Positions 35,556-47,757 of a stretch of DNA of 64,000 nt are shown here, piece after piece; within the stretch, counting starts at the first letter, position 1; the number at the start of each line of letters is the position of its first letter. The notes under the pieces are model-generated. The model saw only the letters and a list, made by a program, of their open reading frames with translations, had not been told where the DNA came from and ran no database searches. The DNA is taken from positions 24,864,647-24,928,646 of the forward strand of contig NC_054549.1 in the NCBI RefSeq assembly GCF_017654505.1, in the 5' to 3' direction. The position numbers were made by a program, and so were the translations under genes. This stretch comes from Polyodon spathula. Taxonomy: Eukaryota; Chordata; Actinopteri; Acipenseriformes; Polyodontidae.

Positions 35556-37555
35556 AACCCTTTGCGGACTGCGAAAATTCTACCCATTTTAGGTCTGCCT
35601 GACATGACTTGACTGTAGAGCTAGTATCACTGCAAATGCCCACATAAAGTATACTGTGTGAACTATGAGTTCTGGAATTGTGGCAGCCACGATTTTCCTT
35701 TGCAGAGAGTAGATGGAACAGCAGGATTACTGAATCAAAAAGGTAAGTGTTTATTTGAAAGAAAAATAAACTTGCCCTCTGGGCTCTAACTCCACTTTTT
35801 CTTTTGTCCCTAGCTAATTCTGCTGAAGCTTGCCTTCAAACAGGTAAAAACAATATTTTTATTTTATATACTGCAGGGTGTAGTATTCTGTAGTAAAATT
35901 AGTACAGCTGGCCAAAGTCCAGTATCTGGGTGCAAGGTATGGTTCACACGACCTCAGGGTTGATAGGGTTGTACACTCCAAGTCTGTCCGTTGTATTCCC
36001 CTTGATGTCCTGGTAACCCTGTTGCTTTGTTTTTCCTTCCACAGGCAGATCATCTGGTGCTGTCACGGTAAGTTCACAGGGTGGACTCTGTTCCTTCAGG
36101 AGTCCTGCAGAGGATGCGCTTCACAAGACTGAGTAAGTATAACAAGTTATGGTCTCAGGCGATATTTCACTTTAATATGCTTCCTCACTATCTGTTTCTT
36201 TGTCCCCAGACAGACCTCTTGTTGCTATCCCTTGTACAGTCGTGACCACACTGGGCCTGCTACCAATGCAATTGTTGGCAGAACACATTTCTGCTTAAAT
36301 AAACAGTAGTTTATTCTTCTAAGTTGGTGCAATTATTTCTGTCTGTAGTGTCTCTTATTACAGGTAAAATCACAGTCCTTGCAGGGAGTTATGCAGGCTC
36401 TTACAGTCAGCCTTTCAGCACGATATTTAAGTATAATACTTCTCTGAATGTAAGCAGAGTAAAAGGTATCTTTTAAATTAAATACCACTAATAAGGCTTT
36501 TTGCAAACACAAACTAAACACAGGCAACGCACTGCTCCATGCAGCTTAAAACAAACACTAGGCCCAATTGTTCACAGATGCAACAAGAAGTCCAATGCCA
36601 CGGAGTCTGAGTAACACAGTTGATAAATTAAACAATCTTTGTTCCACGAAGGAGAAGACACGGTAAGTACGCTTGCACCTTTTGTTTATACACGGCATAT
36701 TTTTAAAGAACTCAAATGATAAAAGATTGTTGTACTCACACTAGCTCTGTGTTGTTCTCTGCATTCCAGAATCACTCCAATGCAACGTATTTGAAATTGA
36801 CACCATTTGAATTCCAAATGTTTAGTTGTCCAAAGATAGGAAACACTTCACTCTGTTCCAGTTGGATCAATTGATGTTTCTTCTGTCTCTTAGCGTTTTA
36901 CTCCACACACTAGAAATACCAAAACATATTTACTTTCAAACACAATCTTCTCTCCCCCTTCACTTGGAGGTTGAAGTTCAAACAAGTTCCTTTGGTAAGT
37001 ATCATTTAGACCAGTGCTGCACAAACTTCCTCAAGCCTCTGCACCCCACTTGTCTTTCTGTACTGCTCCCTTTTTATAACTGGCTTCTCTACCTTCCTGG
37101 TTCTGAGTGGCTTATGGGAGTTGTAGTTTTGTTTTCCAATTTCTTTATTTTTCTGTGCAAGGGATTCATTACTTGAGGTCATTTCATCAGGAACCTTACA
37201 CTCCTGATATCCTCCCCCACCCCTTAAAAAAACAATGTTTTCACTCTATAATAAAATATACCCTATGATTGCCTAGTTTTAATGGGAAAAAAGAGTATTT
37301 ATCTTTTAGAAATGATCTCCTACCTAAAAGCTGTAAAGTTACCAATGGTAGCCACAACTCTCAGGAATTGGGATCAGAAATAATTGTATAAATAACAGTA
37401 TGGTTTAGATTTTACACAAAATTGTTTGACGGGTGCACAGGTTCATCTGCTTTAGATTTTTTACTTGAATCAATGTGAAGACACTTGTCATATGCAAGAT
37501 ATTCTTCTGCTTCTGTCATCCCATTACATTTTTATGTCAGGTTGGTAAGTATTCT
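35556..37555 (+). other. Region dense in splice-site consensus motifs
   Basis: Six perfect GTAAGT donors on the + strand at 35743, 36068, 36133, 36663, 36995 and 37545, most preceded by G. Some are paired with acceptor-like pyrimidine tracts a short distance upstream (TTTTGTCCCTAG near 35813; TTTTTCCTTCCACAG near 36044; TTTCTTTGTCCCCAG near 36210). The intervening micro-exon-sized segments have no recognisable protein. The left edge TTAACCCTTTGCGGAC at about 35556 looks like a piggyBac end. An unannotated non-coding transcript or an unclassified repeat are both possible. Confidence 0.3.
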
Positions 37556-38240
37556 TGATTATGTAGAAAGATTTAGGTAATCAAAACTACAGGTACTGAA
37601 ATGCTGCACGACAAAAAATATTTCTATTGGCTTGGAGCTTTAGTGAAATGTATTTTAATTGGAGAGTCATCTTTGAAGTTTATCCTGTGGCTATTTCAGC
37701 ACAGTAAATATTTTGTTGATTTCTTTTTGGATTTATGAATATGTTGGCCGATTTAGTGTTATTTCAGGTAAGATTTGTACTTTTGATTGCTGAATCTCCC
37801 AGCAGAAAACAAAACAGAAACATATCTATATATATATATATATATATTTTATATAGATATATTATATACGTATATATATATATTATATATATTAAGTTGA
37901 GACCAAAATATCCCAATATAACTGTGTTTTGGTTGATTGTCTGAAGTCTTACAAAGACTTTTATGCTAAAGGGTTAATAAAGTAAAATATTTTTTTCTAT
38001 AATTATGTATGTAATCTTTTATGAACATTTTTGTGCCTATGTTCCTAAAACGTTTCTCAACGGAAGGTTACCTGACAAATCATTACAAGTTGAAGTTAAA
38101 CCTAGGTTTTGACATGTTTCTATAAAGCAAATAGCGAAAACTAATTTTTTAACTCCAGTTAAAACATTCACATCAACTACCACATGATAGAGCCTTCATC
38201 GATGGGCGATATCACTTAAATAGGCACATAACATTATATA
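37556..38240. other. Intergenic AT-rich DNA
   Basis: No gene. It contains short TA runs at 37824-37885. CTAAAGGGTTAA at about 37967-37978 resembles the inverted end of a piggyBac element. Confidence 0.4.
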
Positions 38241-39169
38241 TAAAGTATCATGAAAAAGTTTTTCCTCCCTCTCTGAGTTTCTGCATTTTTGCACATTTTT
38301 CACATTGAATTTGGTCTGATCTTTTTGTGGGTTGTAGTAGTATATAGAGGGAGTCTGAGAGAAAAAAATGACACCAAAGTTTGGTGCTTCTTTCATTTGT
38401 TTGGTGTGCAAGGTAATCAAACATGCAATCTTTAGGTGTGAAAAAGTTATTGCCCACACCCTCTCCCCCCCTAGTTACCGCAACACAATTAAAGGGATAA
38501 TTATGGTCAGCTGTTTGAATATTTTGGTTAACTATCAAGCCTGATTTGAGCCAGCCCTGCCCAATATAAATCTGACTAACTTTGGACCTTACCATCAGAG
38601 TGAAGTTGTCAGCACATGGGTTCTAGAGGTACCTCATGCCACAATCAAAATAAATTCCTGAAGACCTCCGGAACAAAGTTGTTGATGCCTATCAGTCTGG
38701 AAAGGGTTACAAAGCCATTTCTAAGGCTCTGGGGCGCCACCAAACCACAGTCAGAGCCATATTGTCCAAATGAAGAAAGTTTGTGACAGTAGTGAATCTT
38801 CCCAGGAGTGGCCATCCTGCCAAAATCTCTCCAAGAGCAAGGCGTAAAATCATCCAGGAAGTCAGAAAAAACACTAGAATAATATCCAGGGATCTGCAGA
38901 CCTCTCTCGCTTTGGCTAAGGTCAGTGTTCATGATTCCACCATCAGAAAGACACTGGGCAAAAATGGGATTCATGGCAAAGTAGCAATGCGGTAACCACT
39001 GCTCACTAAGAAGAACATGAATGCTTGTCTCAAGTTTGCCAAAAAGCACCTGGAAGATCTTCAAGAGTTCTGGACCAATGTTCTATGGACAGATAAGTCA
39101 AAAGTGGAAAAACATATGCAAAAATGCAGAAAATCAGGCAGGGGGCAAATACTTTTTCATGATACTGTA
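38241..39169 (+). mobile_element. Internally deleted Tc1 transposon
   Basis: A 929-bp derivative of the family at 47758. The left end AAGTATCATGAAAAAGT and the reverse complement of the right end CAGTATCATGAAAAAGT match, with TA outside. The interior is colinear with the 47758 copy up to the first catalytic Asp, then jumps to the right end, deleting the rest of the transposase. Confidence 0.88.
38690..39113 (+). pseudogene. Tc1 transposase N-terminal half
   Basis: Contains the paired HTH region (GYKAISKAL-like part in another frame near 38707, then VNLPRSGHPAKISPRARRKI) and LALAKVSVHDSTIRKTLGKN GIHG. KFAKKHLEDLQEFWTNVLWT then DKSKVE carries the first catalytic Asp. The frame then runs into the right end of the transposon, so the second Asp and the Glu are missing. 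The N-terminal DNA-binding domain alone could at most bind ends. Confidence 0.85.
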
Positions 39170-39520
39170 TATACATATACCATGTTTATTCAACTTTAAG
39201 TTGGCCCTGAATTCAAGTCACACCCCCAAATTCGAAGACTAAAAAAAAATAGAATGCAAAAAAACACACTAATTAATGGTTAAATTACCTTTTAGTTTAT
39301 TGGTGCCAGCATGGAACATTGTATTTCTGTACATTACAGCATCAGAGTAAGTCACCAACTATATAACAAATTGGAAAAGAAAACATGTACAGTTCTGAAC
39401 GGCAGTCCTTGTAGCTGGAAAAGGGGAAATTACCTTTGACATTATCAGTCAGTTCTATTGTCCTCCTTTTCTTAATTTGGCCAACACAAAAATGTTTTCT
39501 TCTCTTTAATTGCTGTAGGT
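39170..39520. other. Spacer without recognised gene
   Basis: AT-rich DNA between the deleted Tc1 and a hAT-like end. Nothing recognised. Confidence 0.4.
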
Positions 39521-40230
39521 CAGTGGTTCCTAACCAGTGGTCCATGGACCACTTGTGGTCTGTGAATAAACTTCAGGTGGTCCGCAAACAAACTTCGATA
39601 AAGCAGTCCATGCATTAACCCATTTCTACACAATCACACATTGTGTAACTACAATATGTATTACTAAGCAGCAACAAACAAACAGCTTTAACCACATTAT
39701 ATACAATTATAAGCTACGTACGTAGTCTGTATTTTCCCCCTTTATCTGTTTTCTTTTATTACGGGTGTGTTTATAAATTATTATACAAAGGCAAGAAGCT
39801 CTGATTGGTCAGCCTTGCACTAGGCCTGTGATGTTATCCTAGCATAACATCACAGATCTAGTACCGACAACCTCCTCACTGAAAACCTAAGCAGACTTAT
39901 CAATCCGCCACAAATGTCACTAACAGTATAAATTACAAAATTGAAGTGTATTTTACCTTAAACAACATGACAACTGTGGAAACCTTGTTTGGCAAAGAGC
40001 CTTCAAACACAGAGCAGTCAAGAGACCAGACAGCACCTCTGAATGACATTAAAAAAAAAAAAAAAAACATTAAATAAAGACACTTGGAGATCGACTCTGA
40101 GGGACTAGACAAGATAGAGTCTGATAGAAATGAAGGATCCTCAAAACTAATAACCAATTGGGCAGTCAAAGCTTTTTATGACCGAGTGAGTGAAAGTAAC
40201 ACAAATTAAACTTGAAAACTGTCACGATAG
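39521..40230 (+). mobile_element. hAT-like element, left end only
   Basis: CAGTGGTTCCTAACCAGTGG at 39521 matches the hAT terminal pattern CAGTGGTTCTCAAxC. Downstream, 39968-40200 reads as a weak frame beginning MTTVETLFGKEPSNTEQSRD that might be transposon-derived. The right end was not located, so the boundary at 40230 is arbitrary. Confidence 0.35.
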
Positions 40231-40754
40231 GACAATTTAATACAGTTCTATGACAATTTTATGCCTCTGTCAGAAAGCCGTATGGCATAAGCAGTTACGT
40301 GGGGCTCAGAGCGGGCTTAAACAGACACTTAAATTAACTGCACCTGATCTGTAACATTAATATACTGTCAAATGCAGTGTTCAACTCTTTCACAATATGT
40401 TGACGGCATACATACAAAACTTGAGAAGTCCTATTGTTATTAACTCACTTTCTACAGAAACAACACTTTAGTATAACTATTAGAATATCATAGTTAATAC
40501 TTAACTACAGTTGTAAATGGAAAACAGGAAATATTTTATGAAGTGGAATACTATTTCCACATTTGTCTAATTAAAAGCACTTTTAAATATATGAAATTAG
40601 TCTTATTTCCTATTTTGTAATAGGAATAATGCATTCCAGGTTGTGGGTTGTGCTGGGATAACATCACTTCACAGGTGTTTGCCCAACCACCTGAGGCGTG
40701 ATGTTTTCCCAGCACTACAGATGCCCTGTCCTGCATTGTTCCTTTATTATAACA

Positions 40755-40905
40755 ACAAAAGAACATAAGAAAGTTTACAAACAAGAGGAGGCCATTCAGC
40801 CTGTCTTGCTCGATTGGTTGTTAGTAGCTTATTGATCCCAGAATCTCGTCAAACAGCTTCTTGAAGGATCCCAGGGTGTCAGCTTCAACAACATATATAT
40901 TATAT
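40755..40905 (+). repeat. Interspersed repeat family member (short copy)
   Basis: AGAACATAAGAAAGTTTACA, AAGAGGAGGCCATTCAGCC, TAGTAGCTTATTGATCCCAG and GGATCCCAGGGTGTCAGC are typical of a dispersed vertebrate repeat I have seen in non-teleost fish and reptiles but cannot name with certainty. A longer, diverged copy lies at 49315-49860. Confidence 0.65.
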
Positions 40906-41533
40906 ATTAGAGCTCCCTTTGATGCAATGCCAAGCATCGCCTTCAAAGCTGCCATTAACAGAAACAGCTTTCTTATGTGAACCAAATGCTAACTAAATAC
41001 CTGTTACACACCATGAAGACACATTTGTCTTGTCAAAATTGCATAATTCTTTTTTTTAAGCTAACATTATTTAAAATAATCTGCATCTAGCATCCACGTA
41101 AATGTACACCTTTCTAATCTGTTCTGATTTTACTGCTTGTTTTCACTGTTCAGGAAAAAAAAGAAATATAATCTGGTTGTCCCAGCCTTTTTGCTCGGCA
41201 TAAATAAGCGCACTCTGTTCGATAAATTGGTTGGAATGACTAAAATGAATGAATTGGGGTTGTGTGTTCGGTGAGTGGAGAACGGATGTGGAGAGGAGAA
41301 AGTAAAAGTAACGTAAATAATTGATTTAATTGATTTCAGCTCATCGTGTTTGTCTGTGTAGTCTGTTTTGTTTGTCTCTTTGTTTTGGCTAAAGTGCCAT
41401 GTCCTGTGTTTTGTCTTACAACCTTTTATTTTCTGTCTGTTCATTTATAAAATGCTGAGCGCAAGCAGGGGGATAGGAATTTAAAAAGTGTTTTTGGATT
41501 ACAAAAAAAATAAAAAATCAATATTAAAGGGAA

Positions 41534-42589
41534 ATGGCAGAAGACGCTATCAGTCTGAGGGACTGGATCCAGGACAATGCTGGGCTGGAGGCCCAGTCTA
41601 TGCCCATAGCCATCTGGGTCCTGTGGTTGATGGACAGGGAGTGATGGGAGGCTTATGAGAGGGAACACACCCCAAACTCCCTGGAGGAAGGTGTGGAGTT
41701 GGTCCTCTGCTACCTGGAGGCAGCTGTAAAGAGAACAGCAGCCCAGGTAGCAGGGTCTCCAGCGCCTAGGCGGGGGGACCGCGAGAGTCCAGCGCCCAGA
41801 CGGGGCGACCATGGGAATCCAAAGCCCAAGAGGAAGCTGTTCCCACTTCCACCAGCAGAGGGTGAATGCCTGCTGGTATTACTTCCATCACCGTCACCAC
41901 ACAGAGGAGAGGAGCAGGTGCTGCCTCTGCCTCCATCACCTATGCCTGCAAGACAGGGAGAGCCGCACCAGTCCCCTGCAAGTAAAGGAGAGCCACACCA
42001 GTCCCCTGCAAGTGAGCGAGAGCCACACCAGTCCCCTGCAAGTGAAGGAGAGCCACACCAGTTCCCTGCAAGTGAAGGAGAGCCTCACCAGTCCCCTGAA
42101 ACAAGGGTAGACTACAAGCCACTCCCACCTCCGTCGCCAGGAGACTACACACTGCTCCCACCTCCATCGCCAGGAGGCTACATGCTACTTCCACCTCCAC
42201 CGCTTCCACCGCCAGGAACAGAGCAGCAGGAGCTGCCTCTGCCTCCACCATCTCCACCGCCAGGAGCAGAGCAGCAGGAGCTGCCTCTGCCTTCGCCACC
42301 AGCAGGAGCAGAGCAGCAGGAGCTGCCTCTGCCTCCGCCACCTCCACCAGCAGAGGGTGAATGCCTGCTGGGTCCCTTTCCACCAGCAGAGAGTGAATGC
42401 CTGCTGGGTCCTTTTTCAACAGCAGAGGATGAATGCCTGCTGGTATCACTTCCCCCTACCATCACAAGGAGAGGAGCTGGAGCTGCCTCTGCCTCCATCT
42501 TCATCAGGGGGAGAGGAGCAGGAGCTGCCTCTCCCTTCATCAGAAGGACCAGGACTGGATGCTGGAGGTCCTCACCAGTCATGGCATAG
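41534..42589 (+). pseudogene. Proline-rich decapeptide-repeat ORF (one in-frame stop)
   Basis: ATG at 41534 opens MAEDAISLRDWIQDNAGLEA then a stop (TGA, 41642-41644). The same frame resumes and stays open to 42589 (about 350 codons in all). After a short acidic/hydrophobic N-terminal region with NSLEEGVELVLCYLEAAVKR comes a repetitive Pro-rich body: SPAPRRGD units, five EPHQSPASEG decapeptides, PPSPGxYxLL units, EQQELPLPPP units and PAEGECLLGP units. No zinc knuckle or enzymatic motif is visible. It could be a gag-like or structural protein, or a host protein captured by a retroelement. A relative lies at 58065-58810. Confidence 0.6.
41958..42098 (+). repeat. 30-bp tandem repeat inside the proline-rich ORF
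   Basis: About 4.7 units of a 30-bp repeat (GAGCCACACCAGTCCCCTGC plus AAGTGAAGGA), in frame, encoding EPHQSPASEG. Unit differences are few (CGCACC, GCGA, GTTCCC, CTCACC). Confidence 0.95.
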
Positions 42590-43549
42590 GCTACTGAGGG
42601 AAGCACGGGGAAGAACCACCGGCCGCACTGGCCGAGAAGAGGGCCAAAACCAGAACCCCAGCTTGTCATGTAGTAATATGTGAGCACAGGGAATTGCACT
42701 AATTAATTCACGTGCAGTTGTACCGATCTCCGATTGAATGATTGATTAGCAATCAAGTCTCAGTACAGCTGCATAAAAGCAGCATGTTTACACTCACTCG
42801 GGGTTGTGCGTTCGGTGAGTGGAGAACAGGTGTGGAGAGGAGAAAGTAAAAGTAACGTAATGAGTGTTTTGTTTGTCTTACAACCTTTTATTTTCTATCT
42901 GTTCTTTTATTAAATGCTGAGCACAAGCAAGTGCTCAGCTTCACCAAAACTTCACCTCTCTGTTTATTTTGTGTTGGTTCCTGTTTCTGGTCTGATGTCA
43001 CCCACTGCAGCCGTATTTGTGACAGGTCCCTACAGGTTCAATTGAATATCAGAAGACATGAACGGGAGATCTGTTGGCAATCTGAGGCAATGTTAAATCA
43101 TATATTTTATGCTGAAGATGGCTTGTTCATTTAAAACTGTATTTCATAGTTAAAGATGTGTAGTTGTAGGCACAAGAACATCAATTAATGTAGTGATTTC
43201 TGTGAACACTAAATGTTCATGAATGCAAATTTCTGCAATTTAGTAGCAATGCTTGTGCATAGATAAATTAGAATTCCTTTTGAAAGAAATCACATGAAGA
43301 GTGATTCAAGTGTAAACAAATCTAGGTTGTTGAAATTGGGGTTTGTTTGGGGACAACACTTAACTGCATCCAAAATAACCCAATAGCTGAAAAATACATA
43401 TGCACATCAACAGAAAATCAAGAGATTGGGCAAACTAGCAGGGTTTTGTTTGCCGAACCTGCTTTACACACACATATATATTTAGGAAACATGGTCTTTG
43501 TGCCATTGATGATTAACATGAAATGTTTCATAGTTTCATATAAAGTATT

Positions 43550-43781
43550 TGGTAACACTTCATATTAAGGTAATGGTTTTTATTGTTTTATAAAAAATAT
43601 AATAGGTGCTTAATAACTATGTTATAGAGTGTCAATAATGCATTATAAATGGTGTATAACCTTGCAATAGCCATATACATAATATCAGTTTTATAACAGG
43701 GACAGTTTCTAGCCACATATTGTACTTTTTAATGTTTAAATGTAATTCTGTCTATGGCTATTGCATGGTTATAAACCATCT
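43550..43781. mobile_element. Possible MITE with subterminal inverted repeat
   Basis: TTGGTAACACTTCATATTAAGG is like a common fish MITE start. GTATAACCTTGCAATAGCCATA (from 43660) is inverted near 43754 (TATGGCTATTGCATGGTTAT). The piggyBac MITE that follows begins at its right edge. Confidence 0.4.
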
Positions 43782-44278
43782 ATAACACCTTTGCGATCCT
43801 ATTTTGAACCAGGTCCGACATTACAATTTTCCCTTTCCAGTCCGATGTCGGACCCTATCCAACATCATCAAAAAGATGTCAAGCACAGGTCTCTAGTCGT
43901 TTTTTCTCCTGAAAAAGCTGAGAAAACCTTTCAATGGCCTAGTGAGACCGATAGGAGCCAAATAAAGGCGAGAAAAGGGCGTATCTGAGCAATACACATA
44001 GCCTCATGCACCACAGCGATAACACGGACATAAACAAAGGAGGTAGCTGCTTTCACATCCAGTGCTCAAAGAATATCAGGGACATTTGCAGAGCTTTTTC
44101 AGTGTTATAGTAATAAAATAATGGTCTCATTATTGAGGAGTTTGGTGATAGAAAGAGTGATCAGAAGAGGATTTATCAGTATGCACGTCTATAAAGAGGT
44201 ATGTGAATAATACAGCAAACAAGGGGTGGGGCTTGGCTGGAGATGCAGTACTGATGTCCTTTTGCTATGCAGGGCATT
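43782..44278. mobile_element. piggyBac-type MITE, copy A, 3'-truncated
   Basis: Colinear with 14248-14857 (CCAGGTCCGACATTACAA, GTCTCTAGTCG, CAAGGGGTGGGGCTTGGCTGG) but its left end has decayed (CACCTTTGCGATCC). It stops at the TTAA where copy B begins. The rest of copy A is not found beyond copy B. Confidence 0.85.
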
Positions 44279-44872
44279 TTAACCCTTTGAGGTCATATGT
44301 TGGACCAGGTCCGACATTACAATTTTCCATTTCCTGTCCAATGTCGGACCCTGTCCGACATCATCAAAAAGACGTAAACACAGGTCTCTAGTTGTTTTTT
44401 CTCCGAAAAAAGCAGAGAAAACCTTTCAATGGCCAAGTGAGACCGATAGGAGCCGAATTCAACTGAAAAAAGGTGTATCTCATAGCCCCATCCACTATAG
44501 AGTTAACACGGACATAACAAAGGAGGTTGCTGCTTCTGCAACCAGCACGCAAAGAATATCAGGGACATTTGCAGAGCTTTTTGAGATGTTATAGTAATAA
44601 AATAATGACTTGGATCGCATTTTTGAGGAGTTTGGTGATAAAACGAGTGATCAGGAGAGGATTTATCAGTACGCATATCTATAAAGAGGTATGTGATAGA
44701 TACAACGAACAAGGGGTGGGGCTTAGCTGGAGACACAGTACTGAGTGTCCTTTTGTGATTCAATGCCTTTTAAACCTGTTTTACTCTGAAAAAAAAATTT
44801 AAACAGCGCATGTAAAATAAACAGCACGTGTGAATATAATTTGGACCTGATGCGCCTGAGGCGAAGGGTTAA
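44279..44872. mobile_element. piggyBac-type MITE, copy B
   Basis: TTAACCCTTTGAGG at 44279 and GCGAAGGGTTAA ending at 44872. Interior as in the 14248 copy. It has intact TTAA on both sides and probably inserted into copy A. Confidence 0.9.
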
Positions 44873-44904
44873 TCCATCATGATCAAATAGGATTTATTAA
44901 GACC

Positions 44905-45839
<935 letters not shown>

Positions 45840-46065
45840 TGTTCCTTTTTGTAACTGTCTGTAAAAGCAAAACAAATGTAATACTTAAGTTGTGATTCAC
45901 TAGCTGCAGTGACCTGTCAATCACTGACTAAAAGGTAAGGTAATTTCGCAGCATTAAAATATATATTTGCATTTCTTTATTAAGCTCTCCAAGAAATGTA
46001 ATATGTATTTCATTTGCATAACTCCCAAGAGCTATTTACTTTAAGACAAGGGTTTAGTTATCTTA

Positions 46066-46262
46066 AAGTGAAGACAATTTTTAAGAAAAAAAAAATAGAT
46101 TTTTTTTTGGACTACCAATTTTTCTTAAGTTTGTTGTTAAGATAAAAGATAAGAAAAAAGTTCTCCAAAAAATTCCTAAGGATTTTTTTGGAGAATAACA
46201 GTTCTTCTTAACTTTTTCTTAAGTCCAAAGTTAAGATTTTTTTTTTCTTAAGAATGTTTCAA
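46066..46262. mobile_element. A/T-rich palindromic MITE-like sequence
   Basis: Contains TTCTCCAAAAAATTCC inverted as GGATTTTTTTGGAGAA, with outer CTTAAG/AAGAAAAAAAAAAT blocks inverted near 46205-46245 and an end AAGAATACGGCTCTAGG. Imperfect; the superfamily is not clear. Confidence 0.45.
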
Positions 46263-47757
46263 GAATACGGCTCTAGGTTTCAAGGTGAGAGGAAGCCTGT
46301 GTCCCTATAGCTAAAAGTACATGTGGGGAATACCCACAGACTAAAGAAATTAGAATCTGCAGAGGACTGTGTTGACAATGTTTGTGGGAAACGGCGGCTT
46401 TAATAAACCAGAAAATGTCAATGCTCTTTTTGTGTTATGTGGCCTTTATAAGTCTTATTCCAGCGCCTGCATAATTCATCTGGACAGAACAACCACATAT
46501 GTAATTATATACTGTAATATAAAAAGCCCACTTACTTCTACCCTTAAAATATTATTGGTTGAACTGCATTTTTCCCACATCAGTACGCTTTCAGCAATAA
46601 ATGATTTGTCAACTTTTATGACAAAATGAATTTGTTGACAATATGCTTGCAGCTTAATTTGACAAAATGCACTCAACTGACATAATTGTGTTAGTCTAAT
46701 TTTAGTAAACGCAATGCATTGATTAAATTAAACCATGTAAGTCATTTTTTCTGCTGGTAAAATTTATTTCTGACACAGACTGAGAGCCATACTTAATATA
46801 AATGTATTTTCATGAATTTTAAGTATGGTGTTTTGTTTTCAAATACAATTAAACAAATCTAAATAAAACTGTCATGGCCCAGAATTCTAAACATGGAAGG
46901 TGTAGACAATAGCACAGGCACAGAACTACAATGATTATGTCTGTCCTCACTCATTGATTATTTTTGCAATACCCACTTATTAGAAGCAATGAGCATTCAC
47001 TCTTTAAATGAGAGTTCTAATAGTGACAATTAGGATGAGCTAAAGATCATTTCAACCTTTCTATTACAGAATGTCATTTGTTAAATTGTAAATGCAATTT
47101 AAAAATAATAATGCATTTTCATTGTTATGGTTAGTGTTGTCAAAGAAAACATATTTTAAGTGCTGAAAACTTGGTTTGGCATTTCAGGAAGCGCTGTGAT
47201 ATATTTGATAATCATTCTTTTGTACTAACCACAACAAGCAGTAGAAGTGACAGCCTAATTGTAGTCATTTGCTTTATTCAGTCATACAAAACCATTTCAA
47301 ATATCAGCAAATTGTAAAGCATTTTAAATGGGATGTATTTCATCTACAGGTCAATTTTTAATTCATGAAAGTTTTGATTTTCTAAAGCAACAGAAAGTTA
47401 TACCGAATCCCTCTGGATCATTTTTTTTTTTTTTTGGCATTAATAAAAAGTTTATCATTATTAGTTATTATAGTTTTATCTTGAGGTTAATTTTGTTGAT
47501 GTTGTAAACATTTTAAATGGCACACATAATTATGCTGAGATCGGAAGTAAATGGTAATGTGATAAACATTTACAGTGCAGGCTAGTGTGTAATATTTAAA
47601 ATAACTGTGCTGAATAGAACACAAATATTAGAGTTTCCAAAGAGATTCTCATATGCTATCTTTTAATTCTGTTCATCCAAAGACATGTAGCAGTCCAGCA
47701 TTTTAACATAAGAAAGTGATGTGATACCTTTCATGTTAAATACGACACGCTGGTACA
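46263..47757. other. Intergenic AT-rich DNA, no gene recognised
   Basis: Long single-copy-looking stretch without transposon ends or coding homology. It is a reasonable place to look for conserved non-coding sequence. Confidence 0.5.

Larger units (their letters stand above)
41256..43024 (+). mobile_element. LTR-flanked non-autonomous element encoding a proline-rich protein
   Basis: GGGGTTGTGTGTTCGGTGAG, GGAGAGGAGAAAGTAAAAGT, TTTTGTTTGTCT, CTTACAACCTTTTATTTTCT and AAATGCTGAGCGCAAGCA at 41256-41468 recur in the same order at 42800-42930. The right repeat extends as a complete LTR-like block, 42669-43024 (TGTAGTAATATG to TTTGTGACA), with TATA-like GCATAAAAGC at about 42771. The left repeat lacks the U3-like part. 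The right copy lacks about 85 bp present on the left. Between them is one long interrupted ORF and no RT, integrase or protease. Confidence 0.65.

Noticed and set aside
36826..37176. 116-codon open frame as a gene
   Set aside because: No homology or domain; it spans strong splice donor motifs and lies in AT-rich non-coding-looking DNA.
35556..37978. A single large piggyBac element bounded by TTAACCCTTTGCGG and CTAAAGGGTTAA
   Set aside because: The ends diverge after the first seven bases and no transposase sequence lies between them; chance TTAACCCTTT occurrences or separate fragments are as likely.
39968..40200. MTTVETLFGKEPSN-type frame as a host exon
   Set aside because: No splice sites at sensible positions and an A17 run interrupts it; more likely transposon-derived.
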